Notes: generated by a model from the sequence alone, not told the origin. 49,311 nucleotides of DNA from an uncultured Sulfitobacter sp. (GCA_947492925.1 CANLOQ010000012.1:1-49311), one strand, 5' to 3'; shown: positions 15,668-24,894, counted from the stretch's first letter. Numbers and translations are program-made.

Positions 15668-16870
15668 ATGCAGGATCCCATCCTTCCCCCCGTCACTCTG
15701 ACCGAGCTTGGCAATCTCAGCGACCGTGCCAGTACCGTAATTGAACGCCTGCGCGAACGCATCTATGCGCCCGGCATCGCCAAATCACTGGACCTGCGGT
15801 TCAACGTCCGCAAAGCCGCTGACATGGTTGGGCGCAGTGACAAGCTGATCCGCGATGCCGAAGCGGATGGCCGTTTGCCGGAACCGGAGAAAGACGCGAC
15901 CACGGGACGGCGCACAGGATATTCGCTGGCGCAGGTGAATACCATGCGCGAGGTCTTTGGCACCCTGCCCCACCGCGCGCCGGATGATCCGGCGATGGTC
16001 CTGGCTGTGCAGAACTTCAAAGGGGGTGTCGGCAAATCGACGATGGTCTGCCACCTCGCCCAGTACCTTGCGCTCAAGGGATACCGGGTCTGCGTGATTG
16101 ACTGCGACAGTCAGGCCAGCACTACGTCCATGTTCGGGCTGAACCCCGATGTGGATGTGGATGAGGATGACGATACGCTTTATCCCTTCTTCCGCCACGG
16201 TGGCCCCGCAACACTGCATTACGCCCTGCGTGCAACATACTGGCCGGGCATTGCACTGATCCCCGCCAACCTTGGCCTTTATGACGCGGAATACGAATTC
16301 GCCGCTCGCATGGCCCGCGACAGCAGCTTTGTTTTGGACCGCCTGCGCGAGGGAATAGAGTCTATCAAAGGCAATTTCGACGTGATCCTGATGGACCCGC
16401 CCCCTGCTCTCGGGATGCTGTCCCTTTCCGTGCTGCGCGCGGCAAATGCGCTGATCATCCCTGCCCCGCCCAACAACATCGACTTCGGCTCAACCGCGCA
16501 TTTTCTCAAGATGATGGGGGCAACCCTGGACGAGCTGGCGCGGGCGGGCGGTGCGCGTGATTATGCTTTTGTTAAAATTCTAGCGACCAAGATGAACGAC
16601 GGAAAATCGGCGCATCAGGCGATCAAACGGATGATGGATGCGGTCTTTCCGATGGATATGATGACCGCCGTGCTCAAGGATTCGGCCGAGATCGACAATG
16701 CCGCCGCCAATCTTTCGACGGTCTATGAACTGACCGGACCGGGCACGCGGACGGAGACACACAAGCGCTGCCGCGCCTATCTGGACGCGGTGAACGCCGA
16801 GATTGAACTGCTGATCCGCAAGACATGGCCCAGCCATCACGCGGACCTGCGCAAGGAGGGATTGCTGTGA
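15668..16870 (+). CDS. parA: Plasmid partition ATPase ParA
   Basis: 400 residues from the ATG at 15668 (a TTG one codon earlier is less likely). Residues 1-105 are an N-terminal extension with a MerR-like helix-turn-helix (FNVRKAADMVGRSDKLIRDAE), as in autoregulatory type Ia ParA proteins. The ATPase follows: deviant Walker A FKGGVGKST with Lys118 and Lys123, then CVIDCDSQAST and ILMDPPPALG. It drives plasmid segregation by forming a nucleoid-bound gradient stimulated by ParB. parB follows with a GTGA overlap, so the two are cotranslated. Confidence 0.96.
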   Translation: MQDPILPPVTLTELGNLSDRASTVIERLRERIYAPGIAKSLDLRFNVRKAADMVGRSDKLIRDAEADGRLPEPEKDATTGRRTGYSLAQVNTMREVFGTLPHRAPDDPAMVLAVQNFKGGVGKSTMVCHLAQYLALKGYRVCVIDCDSQASTTSMFGLNPDVDVDEDDDTLYPFFRHGGPATLHYALRATYWPGIALIPANLGLYDAEYEFAARMARDSSFVLDRLREGIESIKGNFDVILMDPPPALGMLSLSVLRAANALIIPAPPNNIDFGSTAHFLKMMGATLDELARAGGARDYAFVKILATKMNDGKSAHQAIKRMMDAVFPMDMMTAVLKDSAEIDNAAANLSTVYELTGPGTRTETHKRCRAYLDAVNAEIELLIRKTWPSHHADLRKEGLL

Positions 16871-17856
16871 GCAAGAAACACGATGCCATTTTTGACGATG
16901 TCCTAAGCGGGCTTGACGCCCCTGCCCCCACCTCCGACCGTGCCGGTGCGCGGTTCCTCAAGCGCTCCACCTCGATCGGGGAACGGATGTCGGGTGAGCG
17001 GCAGGAGAAAACCCTGCATCTGGTCGATCCCGCGCGCTGCCGGATGTGGGAACGCCACAACCGTGATTATGCCCTGCTGACCGAGGAAAACTGTCGTGAT
17101 CTGATTGACGGGATCAAGGCGCAGGGCCAGCAGGAATTCCCCGCAATCGTGCGGCGGCTTGAGGGCGAAGAGCACGAATTCGAGGTGATCTGCGGCGCGC
17201 GGCGCCACTTTGCAGTGACATGGCTGCGCGCCAATAACTACCCGCAATTCCGCTATCTGGTCGAGGTCCGCGATCTCACCGATGAGGAGGCCTTTCGCCT
17301 TGCCGACATCGAAAACCGCGACCGCGAGGATATTTCTGATTACGAGCGCGCGGTGGATTACGCCGAAGCGATCAAGCTCTATTACGGCGGCGCGCAAAAG
17401 GCGATGGCAGAGCGGCTGGAGGTCAGCCCGCCGTGGCTGTCGCGCTATCTTGCACTCGCAAGGATGCCAGAGGAAGTGGTGAACGCCTTTGCGTCAAAAC
17501 GTGACATCCGCGAACGTCACGCCCGGGCGCTTAAGCCGCTGTTGGGCAATCCTGAACAGGCCGCCGCTGTCCTTGAAGAAGCCAGGTTTATCGCTGCAAC
17601 GCAGGCCCGGGCCGCGCGGGGAAAAGGGGGCTATGTGGAAGCGCAGGAGGTGTTCAGGCGCCTGACCGCAGCGGCCCGGCCCAAAACCAAGACGCCCAAG
17701 GTCAGCACCGGCAAACTTTTTGCGCGGAGCACGGGTGAGCGGGGCATTCACGTGACGCGCAGCGGCAAACAGGTGCGCATGGCCTTTGATGCGGATCTTT
17801 CAGACGCGGCCCTGCGCGCCGCATTCGAAAGCTATCTGAAATCGCGCAAAAACTGA
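16867..17856 (+). CDS. parB: Plasmid partition protein ParB (centromere-binding)
   Basis: 329 residues from GTG at 16867, chosen because GGAGGG precedes it and it overlaps the parA stop; an in-frame ATG at 16825 lies inside parA. The ParB/Srx-type domain is visible: LVDPARCRMWERHNRDY, then GQQEFPAIVRR, CGARRHFAVTWLRA and DIENRDREDISDYERA. The helix-turn-helix is around AMAERLEVSPPWLSRYLALA. It should load at the palindromes directly downstream (17855-17874 and 18021-18040). Confidence 0.95.
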   Translation: MSKKHDAIFDDVLSGLDAPAPTSDRAGARFLKRSTSIGERMSGERQEKTLHLVDPARCRMWERHNRDYALLTEENCRDLIDGIKAQGQQEFPAIVRRLEGEEHEFEVICGARRHFAVTWLRANNYPQFRYLVEVRDLTDEEAFRLADIENRDREDISDYERAVDYAEAIKLYYGGAQKAMAERLEVSPPWLSRYLALARMPEEVVNAFASKRDIRERHARALKPLLGNPEQAAAVLEEARFIAATQARAARGKGGYVEAQEVFRRLTAAARPKTKTPKVSTGKLFARSTGERGIHVTRSGKQVRMAFDADLSDAALRAAFESYLKSRKN

Positions 17857-17874
17857 AGTTGCCCACGGGCAATT
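17855..17874. promoter_or_regulatory. Candidate parS, copy 1
   Basis: A 20-bp element whose core TTGCCCACGGGCAA is itself a near-perfect palindrome. It begins at the parB stop codon. Its exact 20-bp reverse complement is at 18021-18040. Position right after parB and palindromic form suggest a ParB-binding centromere site. Confidence 0.7.
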
Positions 17875-18020
17875 TTCAATTTCCCCTTTCTTCTCAATAA
17901 CTAAGGGGAGTCTGAAAGTGTTCTTGCCCTTCATCTTTCCAAATACAACTCCTGCACGCCATCCGCAGCGCAAGCTCCACTCAATTTGGATAACCTACTG
18001 GTATAAATAAGAACTTCTTA

Positions 18021-18040
18021 AATTGCCCGTGGGCAACTTC
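18021..18040. promoter_or_regulatory. Candidate parS, copy 2 (inverted)
   Basis: Exact reverse complement of 17855-17874, core TTGCCCGTGGGCAA. The two sites are 146 bp apart in the convergent gap between parB and the OppF-like gene. The intervening DNA is A/T-rich with no gene. The pair could also fold as a cruciform or transcription terminator, but both 14-base cores are individually palindromic, which favours a protein-binding site. Confidence 0.7.
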
Positions 18041-18088
18041 ATTTGTCCCCGGTGAAGTCAGCACACCTTTCGGGGCTAACAGAACCCG

Positions 18089-18883
18089 CTAACGCCACAC
18101 CTGATCCGGGTCCGGCAATGGGATCGCATCCAGCAGTTCCCGGGTATAGGCGGCCTGTGGTGCGGCGAACAGATCGGCAGTGGGCCCCTGTTCGACAACC
18201 TGTCCGTGGTGAAGCACCAGCACCCTGTCGCACAGCCTTCGGATTACTGACAGATCGTGGCTGATAAATGCCAGCGTCAGCCCAAGGTCGGCCACCAGAT
18301 CCTGTAACAGGTTCAGCACCTGCGCCTGTGACGACACATCAAGGCCAGACACAATTTCATCGGCAAGAATAAAATCAGGCCGCAGTGCGATGGCGCGGGC
18401 GATGCCGATACGCTGGCGCTGACCTCCAGATAATTCATGGGGGTAACGCTTCGCAAAACTGCGGGGCAGGCCGACCATATCAAGCGCCTCATCCACCCGC
18501 GCGCGCAGCCCGTCCATCCCGTGCAGCCGCATCGGGCCAGCGATAATGCCCCCCACACGGCGACGCGGGTTCAGCGATGACATCGGGTCCTGAAAAATCA
18601 TCTGAAACCGCCGTCGCATCCCGCGCAGGGCGTCCTCGCTCAGGTGCGTGATATCGGTGCCGTCAAACAGGATGTGGCCCGATGTCGGCTCAAGCAGCCG
18701 CACCATCGCGCGCCCCAGCGTTGATTTGCCCGAACCAGAGCCGCCAACAATGCCCAGCACCGCACCTTTGGGGATATCAAAACTCACCCCTTTCAATATC
18801 TCGATCCGGGGCGCGGCCCCCAAGAGCGGTTTGCGCGACATATCGGGCAGGGACAGGTGCAGATCACGCAGTTCGTAGATCAT
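18089..18883 (-). CDS. ABC transporter ATP-binding protein, OppF/DppF-like
   Basis: 264 residues. Walker A GGSGSGKST, signature LSGGQRQRIGIARA, Walker B FILADEIVSGLD and the switch His in LAFISHDLS are intact. It is one of two cytoplasmic ATPases powering the oligopeptide-type importer encoded upstream. Last gene of a six-gene leftward operon; it overlaps the OppD-like gene by 4 bp. It lacks a long C-terminal oligopeptide-specific extension, ending soon after AIPLPDPDQVW. Confidence 0.93.
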   Translation of the reverse strand: MIYELRDLHLSLPDMSRKPLLGAAPRIEILKGVSFDIPKGAVLGIVGGSGSGKSTLGRAMVRLLEPTSGHILFDGTDITHLSEDALRGMRRRFQMIFQDPMSSLNPRRRVGGIIAGPMRLHGMDGLRARVDEALDMVGLPRSFAKRYPHELSGGQRQRIGIARAIALRPDFILADEIVSGLDVSSQAQVLNLLQDLVADLGLTLAFISHDLSVIRRLCDRVLVLHHGQVVEQGPTADLFAAPQAAYTRELLDAIPLPDPDQVWR

Positions 18884-19749
18884 GCGCCGGCCCTCACGTC
18901 ATGATGTTCTACCTCACGCTCCACCGCGTCGATCACGGTCTGTGGCACGGGTGTCAGGCCCCTGTCAGGATCGGTATATATGGGTGTCGCGGCCAACAGC
19001 GCGGCAGAATAGGGGTGGATCGGGCGCATAAAGAAACGCCGCATCCGCGCGTTCTCGACCACTTTTCCGGCGTAAAGGACCGACAATGTATCACAGACCT
19101 TTGACACGACGCCAAGGTCATGGGTTACAAACAACAACGCAGTTCCGTGTCGCGTCTGCATGTCCGAAATCAGCCGCAGGATTTGTTTCTGCACCGTTAC
19201 ATCCAGCGCCGTTGTCGGCTCATCCGCGATGATCAGGCGCGGTTCGGCAGCAAAGGCAGAGGCGATCAGAATGCGCTGGCGCATGCCGCCCGACAGTTCA
19301 TGTGGATAGCTGCGCATCACGCGCACCGGGTCGGGTATGTGTACCTCATCCAGCAGGTCGCGTGCCCGTGCCTCCGCGTCCGACTTGCGCCACCCCAAAA
19401 TATCCACCAGCCGCCGGGTGATCTGTGGCCCAATCCGTTTGCCGGGGTTCAAAGCGGTCAGCGGATCCTGCGGGATCAGCGCGGCGGTGGCCCCGATCTG
19501 TTTACGCCGCGCGGCAGGCGCAAGCGCGAGCAGATCAACACCGTCCAGCCAAATCTCTCCGCCGGTGATTTCCAGTGCGCGGGGCAGGGTGCCCAGCACG
19601 GCCTTGCCGATCATCGACTTGCCCGCCCCGGATTCGCCTACCAACCCGTGCACCTGCCCCGGGGCCACGTCCATTGTCACCGCCCGCAGAATCGGCCCAC
19701 CGCCCCGCAGGTGCACCGTGAGGTTGCGGATGGACAGAAACCCGCTCAT
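18880..19749 (-). CDS. ABC transporter ATP-binding protein, OppD/DppD-like
   Basis: 289 residues. Walker A GESGAGKS, signature LSGGMRQRILIA, Walker B LIIADEPTTALD and switch His in FVTHDLGVV. The C-terminal segment (HPYSAALLAATP) is the oligopeptide/dipeptide-type tail. It pairs with the OppF-like ATPase to form the heterodimeric motor. It overlaps both neighbours by 4 bp. Confidence 0.93.
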   Translation of the reverse strand: MSGFLSIRNLTVHLRGGGPILRAVTMDVAPGQVHGLVGESGAGKSMIGKAVLGTLPRALEITGGEIWLDGVDLLALAPAARRKQIGATAALIPQDPLTALNPGKRIGPQITRRLVDILGWRKSDAEARARDLLDEVHIPDPVRVMRSYPHELSGGMRQRILIASAFAAEPRLIIADEPTTALDVTVQKQILRLISDMQTRHGTALLFVTHDLGVVSKVCDTLSVLYAGKVVENARMRRFFMRPIHPYSAALLAATPIYTDPDRGLTPVPQTVIDAVEREVEHHDVRAGA

Positions 19750-20597
19750 CTCAGCACCGGATCAAAGCGGTCTTTCAACCCTTCACCCAATTGGCTGAAG
19801 CTGAGGACCGTCAGGAAAAGCGTGATCAGGGGAAAGACCAGAACCCACCACGCCTGATGCACCGAAGTGCGCCCCTCGGCGATCATGCCGCCCCATGTGG
19901 GGCTGTCGGTTGATATGGACAGGTTCACAAAACTCAGGATCGCCTCAACGATCACGGCGATGCCCATCTCAAGCGTCAGCAGGGCAATGATTGTCGGCAG
20001 CACATTCGGTAAAATCTCGGTCAGCATTGTGCCAAAACGGGTGCGCCCGGCTACCTGAGCCGACGCGACATAATCCATTGCGCCTTGCGACATTGCCTCG
20101 GCGCGGATGACGCGGGCGAAACGGGTCCAGTCGATGATGACAATCGCGATGATGATCGACACCAATCCGGGCCCCAGAACGGCGATCAGCAGAATCGCAA
20201 AAAGCACCGGGGGAAACGCCATCCAGATGTCGACAAAGCGGCTGATCACGCGGTCGGTCCAGCCCCGGTAATAGCCCGCCATCAGGCCAAGCGTTGCACC
20301 GATCACGCAAGTAAGCGTGCCCGCCACCAGCGCCACGATCAGCGCCAGACGTGCGCCATAGAGTATTCGTGAAAGTACATCGCGCCCCAGCGAATCCGTG
20401 CCAAGCAGATAGCCGGGTTCGGCGCCCTCCATCCAGAAAGGTGGCATGCGGCCCAGAAACAGGTCCTGCATCAGCGGGTCCTTTGGTGCCAGCCAGGGCG
20501 CGCAGAGCGCCGCCACAGTGAGCAGTGCCAGCCAGCCTCCTGAAAGCCAGAGGCGCAGGCCGATGGGGCGCCTGACATCGCCGCGCGCATCACGCAT
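19746..20597 (-). CDS. ABC transporter permease, OppC/DppC-like
   Basis: 283 residues with several hydrophobic segments (first at about 17-35). Family landmarks are the N-terminal LAPKDPLMQD, HLLGTD-like YLLGTDSLGRDVLSRILYGAR, and the EAA loop around RAEAMSQGAMDYVASAQVAG. It forms half of the inner-membrane channel with the OppB-like protein, whose gene it overlaps by 8 bp. Confidence 0.92.
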   Translation of the reverse strand: MRDARGDVRRPIGLRLWLSGGWLALLTVAALCAPWLAPKDPLMQDLFLGRMPPFWMEGAEPGYLLGTDSLGRDVLSRILYGARLALIVALVAGTLTCVIGATLGLMAGYYRGWTDRVISRFVDIWMAFPPVLFAILLIAVLGPGLVSIIIAIVIIDWTRFARVIRAEAMSQGAMDYVASAQVAGRTRFGTMLTEILPNVLPTIIALLTLEMGIAVIVEAILSFVNLSISTDSPTWGGMIAEGRTSVHQAWWVLVFPLITLFLTVLSFSQLGEGLKDRFDPVLR

Positions 20598-21600
20598 GAC
20601 GCAGCCGTGGGTTCAGCACCACATAAAGCATATCAACCACAAGATTGACGAGCGTGAACAACAGCGCAAACAGGATCACAATGCCCTGAATCAGCGGCAG
20701 ATCGCGGTTGATCACCGCATCAATGGCCATATTGCCCAACCCTTCGTAGCTGAACAGCCGTTCAATGATCACCGTGCCACCGATCAGGAACGTAAACTGC
20801 ACCCCTACCAGCGTGAGCGTCGGGAGCACCGCATTGGGCAGTGCCTCGCGCAGGATCACGTGGTTTTCGCCGTATCCTTTGGTGCGGGCAAGTGTCACGT
20901 AATCCAGATGCATCGTCTCTTTCAGCGACTGTTTTAAAAGCTGGGCGATGATCGCGGCCAGCGGAATGGCAAGGGCCAGCGCGGGCATGAACATATGACC
21001 GATCAGATCTGCAACCACGTCAAACCGCAGGCGCACCAGCGCTTCGAAGAGATAGAAATTTGTTGTGAAATCAATGTTCAGCGATGGAGAGATACGGCCC
21101 GAAATGTGAAAGACCGGCCAAAGCACCCCGAAAAGTAAGATTAGAACCAAACCCCAGAGGAAATCCGGGATCGACAGCGCCATGCCTGCGGTTACATCCA
21201 CGGCCCCTTCTGTTCTGGTGTTGCGGAACAAAGTGCCCAGCAATGCCATCGTGCCGCCAATCAGCACCGCCATCAGCAGTGCCATGAGGGACAACTCAAG
21301 CGTGGCGGGCAGGCGGCCCAACACCAATTGGGCCACGGGTTGGCGCAGGGAAATAGATTGCCCGAAATCGCCCTGAACAACACCGCCCAGCCAGATGACG
21401 AATTGCTCAAAGATGGATTTGTCAAAACCGTACTGCGCCTGTAATCGCGCGATATCAGCGTCGGTTGCGCCGGGCGGCAACATCATGGCAATCGGGTTGC
21501 CGGGCACCACGCGGATGACCACAAAAACAATCACTGCAACGCCAAACAGGGTCACAAGCGTTGTAATCAGCCGGATCAGGATATTGCGTAAAAGGGCCAT
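20590..21600 (-). CDS. ABC transporter permease, OppB/DppB-like
   Basis: 336 residues. The opening LIRLITTLVTLFGVAVIVFVV is the first membrane span, and the family hallmark PGNPIAMMLPPGAT follows; the EAA loop is near YVTLARTKGYGENHVILREALPNA. First of the transporter membrane genes, separated from the binding-protein gene by 58 bp that contain a strong GC hairpin (21618-21641). Confidence 0.93.
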   Translation of the reverse strand: MALLRNILIRLITTLVTLFGVAVIVFVVIRVVPGNPIAMMLPPGATDADIARLQAQYGFDKSIFEQFVIWLGGVVQGDFGQSISLRQPVAQLVLGRLPATLELSLMALLMAVLIGGTMALLGTLFRNTRTEGAVDVTAGMALSIPDFLWGLVLILLFGVLWPVFHISGRISPSLNIDFTTNFYLFEALVRLRFDVVADLIGHMFMPALALAIPLAAIIAQLLKQSLKETMHLDYVTLARTKGYGENHVILREALPNAVLPTLTLVGVQFTFLIGGTVIIERLFSYEGLGNMAIDAVINRDLPLIQGIVILFALLFTLVNLVVDMLYVVLNPRLRHA

Positions 21601-21617
21601 GATGCTCCGTCAGGAAA

Positions 21618-21641
21618 CGGGGCCAGCGGATGCCGGCCCCG
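21618..21641. promoter_or_regulatory. Intra-operon GC hairpin between binding-protein and permease genes
   Basis: CGGGGCC (21618-21624) pairs with GGCCCCG (21635-21641), with a 10-base loop that itself can form a GC/GC pair. It lacks a T-run. Such hairpins after a periplasmic-binding-protein gene usually stabilise the upstream mRNA or partly stop transcription, so that binding protein exceeds the membrane parts. Confidence 0.6.
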
Positions 21642-21658
21642 ATGTTTCGGAACCGTTA

Positions 21659-23185
21659 TCAGGCCCGGGTCATCAGATGGGGCAACAACGCGCCAGAGCG
21701 GTGCGGCGTTACCTTGACACCAACCGCGTGCACGATGGGCTGCACGTATTGGATCAGGGGAATGACTTCGGCGTTTTCCGCGATGTGGCGGTCCACTTCC
21801 TTCCAGCCTGCGATGCGTTTGGCTTCATCCGCTTCGCCCCACAGAGGGAGGATTTTGTTAAATGTATCTTCGCCGTCCCAGACCGAGTGAGGCGAGGGGC
21901 CGAACATTGCAAAACCGGTGGAAGTTGTCGGATCACCGACTGAGTTGCCCCAGTTGTAGAAGGCGGCGGGGGCAAGCTGATCTGCCGCGCGCAGTTCAAA
22001 GTGTTTGGCGATCTCGTAAACCTCAATCTCGGCCTCGATCCCCACACGGCGCCACAGACCGACGATGGCCTGCACCATTTCATAATCCTTGGGCTTGAAA
22101 CCGCGCGTTGACTGGATCTTGAACTTTACCGGGTTGTCCGGCCCATACCCCGAGGCCGCCAGCAGTTCCTTGGCCTTGTCGGGGTTGTATTCCACCTTAA
22201 TGCTGTCATCAAACGCGATATAGTCAGGCGTCTGAAGCGTGTCGATTGGCACGCCGTAGCCGGACAGCAGGCGATCCACGATCAGTTGCTTGTCGATGGC
22301 ATGGGCCGCCGCTTTGCGCACGTTGGGGTCTGTCATCACCTCAATGTCATTCAGGAAAATCATGCCGATGTCAGACACGGGTTCGGCCACACCGGCCAGC
22401 CCGTCCTTGTCTTTCAGGCGGTCAAATTCCTCATAGGGAATTTCCAGGGTGACATGGCTGTTGCCCGATTCGACCTCTGCCACGCGGCTGGCGGCATCGG
22501 TCACGAATTTGATCGTCACTGTCTTGAACTCCGGCGCGCCGCCCCAGTAATTTTCGTTGGCTTTCAGGCGGACAAAAGCGTTGCGTTCGAATTTTTCGAC
22601 CATGTAGGGGCCGGAGCCGATTGGCGCTGCTTCAAAACCGTCTGCGCCGACTTCCTCATAATATTTCTTGGGCATCACATAGCCTGTCAGGAAGGACATC
22701 CATTTAAAGAACGTCGGTTCGTATTCCTTGACGTCTGCTGTCACGCGGTTGCCGTCTGCCGCGATATTCTCGACCTTGCCCCAGATAAAGTTGATTGGGT
22801 TGCCCGTGTCAGCGTTGGCCGCGCGTTGCAGGGACCACGCCACATCCTCTGCCGTCAGCGGATCGCCGTTGTGCCATGTCACGCCCTCGCGCACGTCCAT
22901 CCAGATGGCGGTATTGTCGTCATTCCAACCATAATCGGTGATGATGCCCGACCCGAAGGACAAGTCTGGGTTCTGCGGGATATAGAGGTCGAACACCGAT
23001 TGATAGAAACCCTGAATCGTCGGGTTCACGGCCGAAGGTCCGACAGTCGGGTCCCAGCTGGGCAGGTTCACGTTATAGGCGATGACCAGTTCGTCGATCT
23101 CTTGTGCAAGGCTGGGCAGGCCGACGGTGGCAAAGGCCGCGGCGGCGGCGGAGGTCTTGAGCAGGCTTCTTCTGGACAGTTTCAT
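21659..23185 (-). CDS. ABC transporter substrate-binding protein, family 5 (peptide/opine type), Tat signal
   Basis: 508 residues. The N-terminus MKLSRRSLLKTSAAAAAFA has a twin-arginine SRRSLLK motif and a hydrophobic stretch ending near SLAQ, so it is probably exported folded by Tat. The family 5 pattern is clear: VREGVTWHNGDPLTAEDVAWSLQ and a late RIAGWKEVDRHIAENAEVIPL. It delivers substrate to the OppBCDF-like importer. Family 5 proteins bind peptides, opines, nickel, sugars or glutathione, so the ligand is open. It lies 27 bp downstream of a CrtI-like oxidoreductase gene. Confidence 0.93.
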   Translation of the reverse strand: MKLSRRSLLKTSAAAAAFATVGLPSLAQEIDELVIAYNVNLPSWDPTVGPSAVNPTIQGFYQSVFDLYIPQNPDLSFGSGIITDYGWNDDNTAIWMDVREGVTWHNGDPLTAEDVAWSLQRAANADTGNPINFIWGKVENIAADGNRVTADVKEYEPTFFKWMSFLTGYVMPKKYYEEVGADGFEAAPIGSGPYMVEKFERNAFVRLKANENYWGGAPEFKTVTIKFVTDAASRVAEVESGNSHVTLEIPYEEFDRLKDKDGLAGVAEPVSDIGMIFLNDIEVMTDPNVRKAAAHAIDKQLIVDRLLSGYGVPIDTLQTPDYIAFDDSIKVEYNPDKAKELLAASGYGPDNPVKFKIQSTRGFKPKDYEMVQAIVGLWRRVGIEAEIEVYEIAKHFELRAADQLAPAAFYNWGNSVGDPTTSTGFAMFGPSPHSVWDGEDTFNKILPLWGEADEAKRIAGWKEVDRHIAENAEVIPLIQYVQPIVHAVGVKVTPHRSGALLPHLMTRA

Positions 23186-23212
23186 ATGGTGTCTCCCTTT
23201 GGGTATTATTGG

Positions 23213-24793
23213 TTAATTTCCGACAAGTTTCTTGGCGAGAAGCGTGCCCGGTCCCGCGCCGGTCCCACCACCGGGCCAGACGGCGGCGCCGGTATGGTAA
23301 AGATTTTTAATGGGTGTGGTCCCGTCCGCGTAGCCGCGTGCGGGTCGGTTCATGAAATGTTGGTGCAGATGGTGGCTGCCGCAAACTTGGTCTCCGCCCA
23401 CAAGGTTGGGGTTATCCGCCTCCAGCATGTCGGGGGTGACGACGTGCTGACCAAGGATTTTGTCGCGTATGCCGGGGGCGTACCGGTCAAGAATGTCCAG
23501 CGCGCGGTTGGCAAAAGGTTCTGCAGCGTCCTGCCAATTTGTGTCAGCAATGGTGCCGCCCGCATCCCCTTTGATCACACCCGGTGCCATGCGTACCTGC
23601 ACCCATAGAATGTGTTTGCCATCGGGGGCGCGGGAGGGATCAACGACAGTGGGTTGACCGCAGACAATCACCGGCTCGTCAGGCAGAAGGCCCGCCTTGG
23701 CCTGCGCATAGGTCCGCGCCATCTGATCCATTGACGGCGCGATATGCACATAGGCAAAGCGTTTCAGTTCGGGGGCGGACCAGTCGGGCAGGCTGTCCAT
23801 CGCCAGATGGATCATCATCGTCCCGGGGGCGTGCTGATACGTGGTTAATGTCCGGTCATACCTGCGGTCACTTGTGCCATCGGTCAGCCGGTGCATCGCG
23901 GCGGGTGACACATTGGCGATGACAGCGCGTTCGGCCTCTACCACCGTGCCATCCGCAAGGATGATGCCAAAGGCGCGGCCTGCCGCCTGCTTGATCCCGG
24001 TGACAGTCTGGTTGCAATGAACCGCGCCGCCGCGTGCCTGGATCATGCGGACCATCGCGCGGGTCACCGTGTCTGCACCGCCCTGTCCCAGCACCATGCC
24101 AAAGGCTTGACCGGCCATCGCCTCAAGATAGGGAAACACGGCACCACCGGCGACGTCGGGTGCAAAATCAAGGTGCATGCCCCAAGCGGCAAGCGTGGCT
24201 TTGACGTGGTCACTTTCAAACGTCTGATCCAGCCACGCGCGCGGTGACATCATCAGAAAACGCGCCAGATCAAGCGTGCCGCCGCCCCCCCGTTTGCGCC
24301 ACAGCTTCCAGCCTAAAGATGAAACTGCACGCATATTCATCGCGCTGCCAAGCACGCCAAAAATCGCTTCGGCCTCGCTTGGGAAATTGGCTGTCAGCTG
24401 TTGCCAAGCCTTTGCATCAGCAGTTGAAAAGCCGCGCACCCGGGCGGTGGTCAACGCCGGATCATTGGAAATGCCCAGCCACCGACCATCCGGAAAAACG
24501 CTGGCAAACGGGTTACCTGTGGGCGCGAACGCAAGCCCGAATTTGGCCAATTCGGCGGCATGACCTTCGTGAAATGCGGATCCTGCGAACAATGACAGGT
24601 TCATTGCGGCCCAGTCATGGCGGAACCCGGGCAGGGTATATTCACCGGTTTTCACGGCCCCGCCCGGTTCTGCCGCTTGTTCGTAAATTGCCACTTTCCA
24701 GCCGCGCGCGGCCAGATGACATGCGCAGGCTAGTGAATTGTGGCCCGCCCCAATGATCACTGCATCTGGATTGTTTGCCATCTGTGTTTGCAT
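23213..24793 (-). CDS. FAD-dependent oxidoreductase, CrtI/PYROXD2-like (paralogue A)
   Basis: 526 residues from the ATG at 24793 (another ATG at 24781 is possible; the frame extends to 24994 without support). The dinucleotide-binding motif VIIGAGHNSLACACHLAARG starts near residue 11. The C-terminal flavin motif is NLYHTGAAVWPGGGTGAGPG. The overall plan is that of phytoene-desaturase-like enzymes, but no carotenoid gene is nearby. It is first gene of the leftward transporter operon and a paralogue of the protein at 25692-27251 (both end with NLVGGD...PVKNLYH-type blocks). It probably oxidises the imported substrate or a product of the cyclase-family enzyme. Substrate unknown. Confidence 0.88.
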   Translation of the reverse strand: MQTQMANNPDAVIIGAGHNSLACACHLAARGWKVAIYEQAAEPGGAVKTGEYTLPGFRHDWAAMNLSLFAGSAFHEGHAAELAKFGLAFAPTGNPFASVFPDGRWLGISNDPALTTARVRGFSTADAKAWQQLTANFPSEAEAIFGVLGSAMNMRAVSSLGWKLWRKRGGGGTLDLARFLMMSPRAWLDQTFESDHVKATLAAWGMHLDFAPDVAGGAVFPYLEAMAGQAFGMVLGQGGADTVTRAMVRMIQARGGAVHCNQTVTGIKQAAGRAFGIILADGTVVEAERAVIANVSPAAMHRLTDGTSDRRYDRTLTTYQHAPGTMMIHLAMDSLPDWSAPELKRFAYVHIAPSMDQMARTYAQAKAGLLPDEPVIVCGQPTVVDPSRAPDGKHILWVQVRMAPGVIKGDAGGTIADTNWQDAAEPFANRALDILDRYAPGIRDKILGQHVVTPDMLEADNPNLVGGDQVCGSHHLHQHFMNRPARGYADGTTPIKNLYHTGAAVWPGGGTGAGPGTLLAKKLVGN

Positions 24794-24814
24794 CCCCCTG
24801 ACATAAGATAATTG

Positions 24815-24843
24815 CAAACGCATGTAATTTTGTCTAGCGTTTG
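24815..24843. promoter_or_regulatory. Candidate MarR operator in divergent promoter region
   Basis: CAAACGC (24815-24821) and GCGTTTG (24837-24843) are perfect inverted arms 15 bp apart, in the A/T-rich divergent region 24794-24894. The MarR-type regulator at 27248-27727 is the natural candidate to bind here and control both arms. Confidence 0.45.
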
Positions 24844-24894
24844 ATTCAGGATACAACTGCGGGGCGAAACCTGCGGCATTCAGGGAGAAACAAG

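Noticed and set aside
17855-18040. Inverted pair as a single transcription terminator
   Set aside because: The arms are 146 bp apart and lack T-runs. Each arm is palindromic on its own, which fits parS better.
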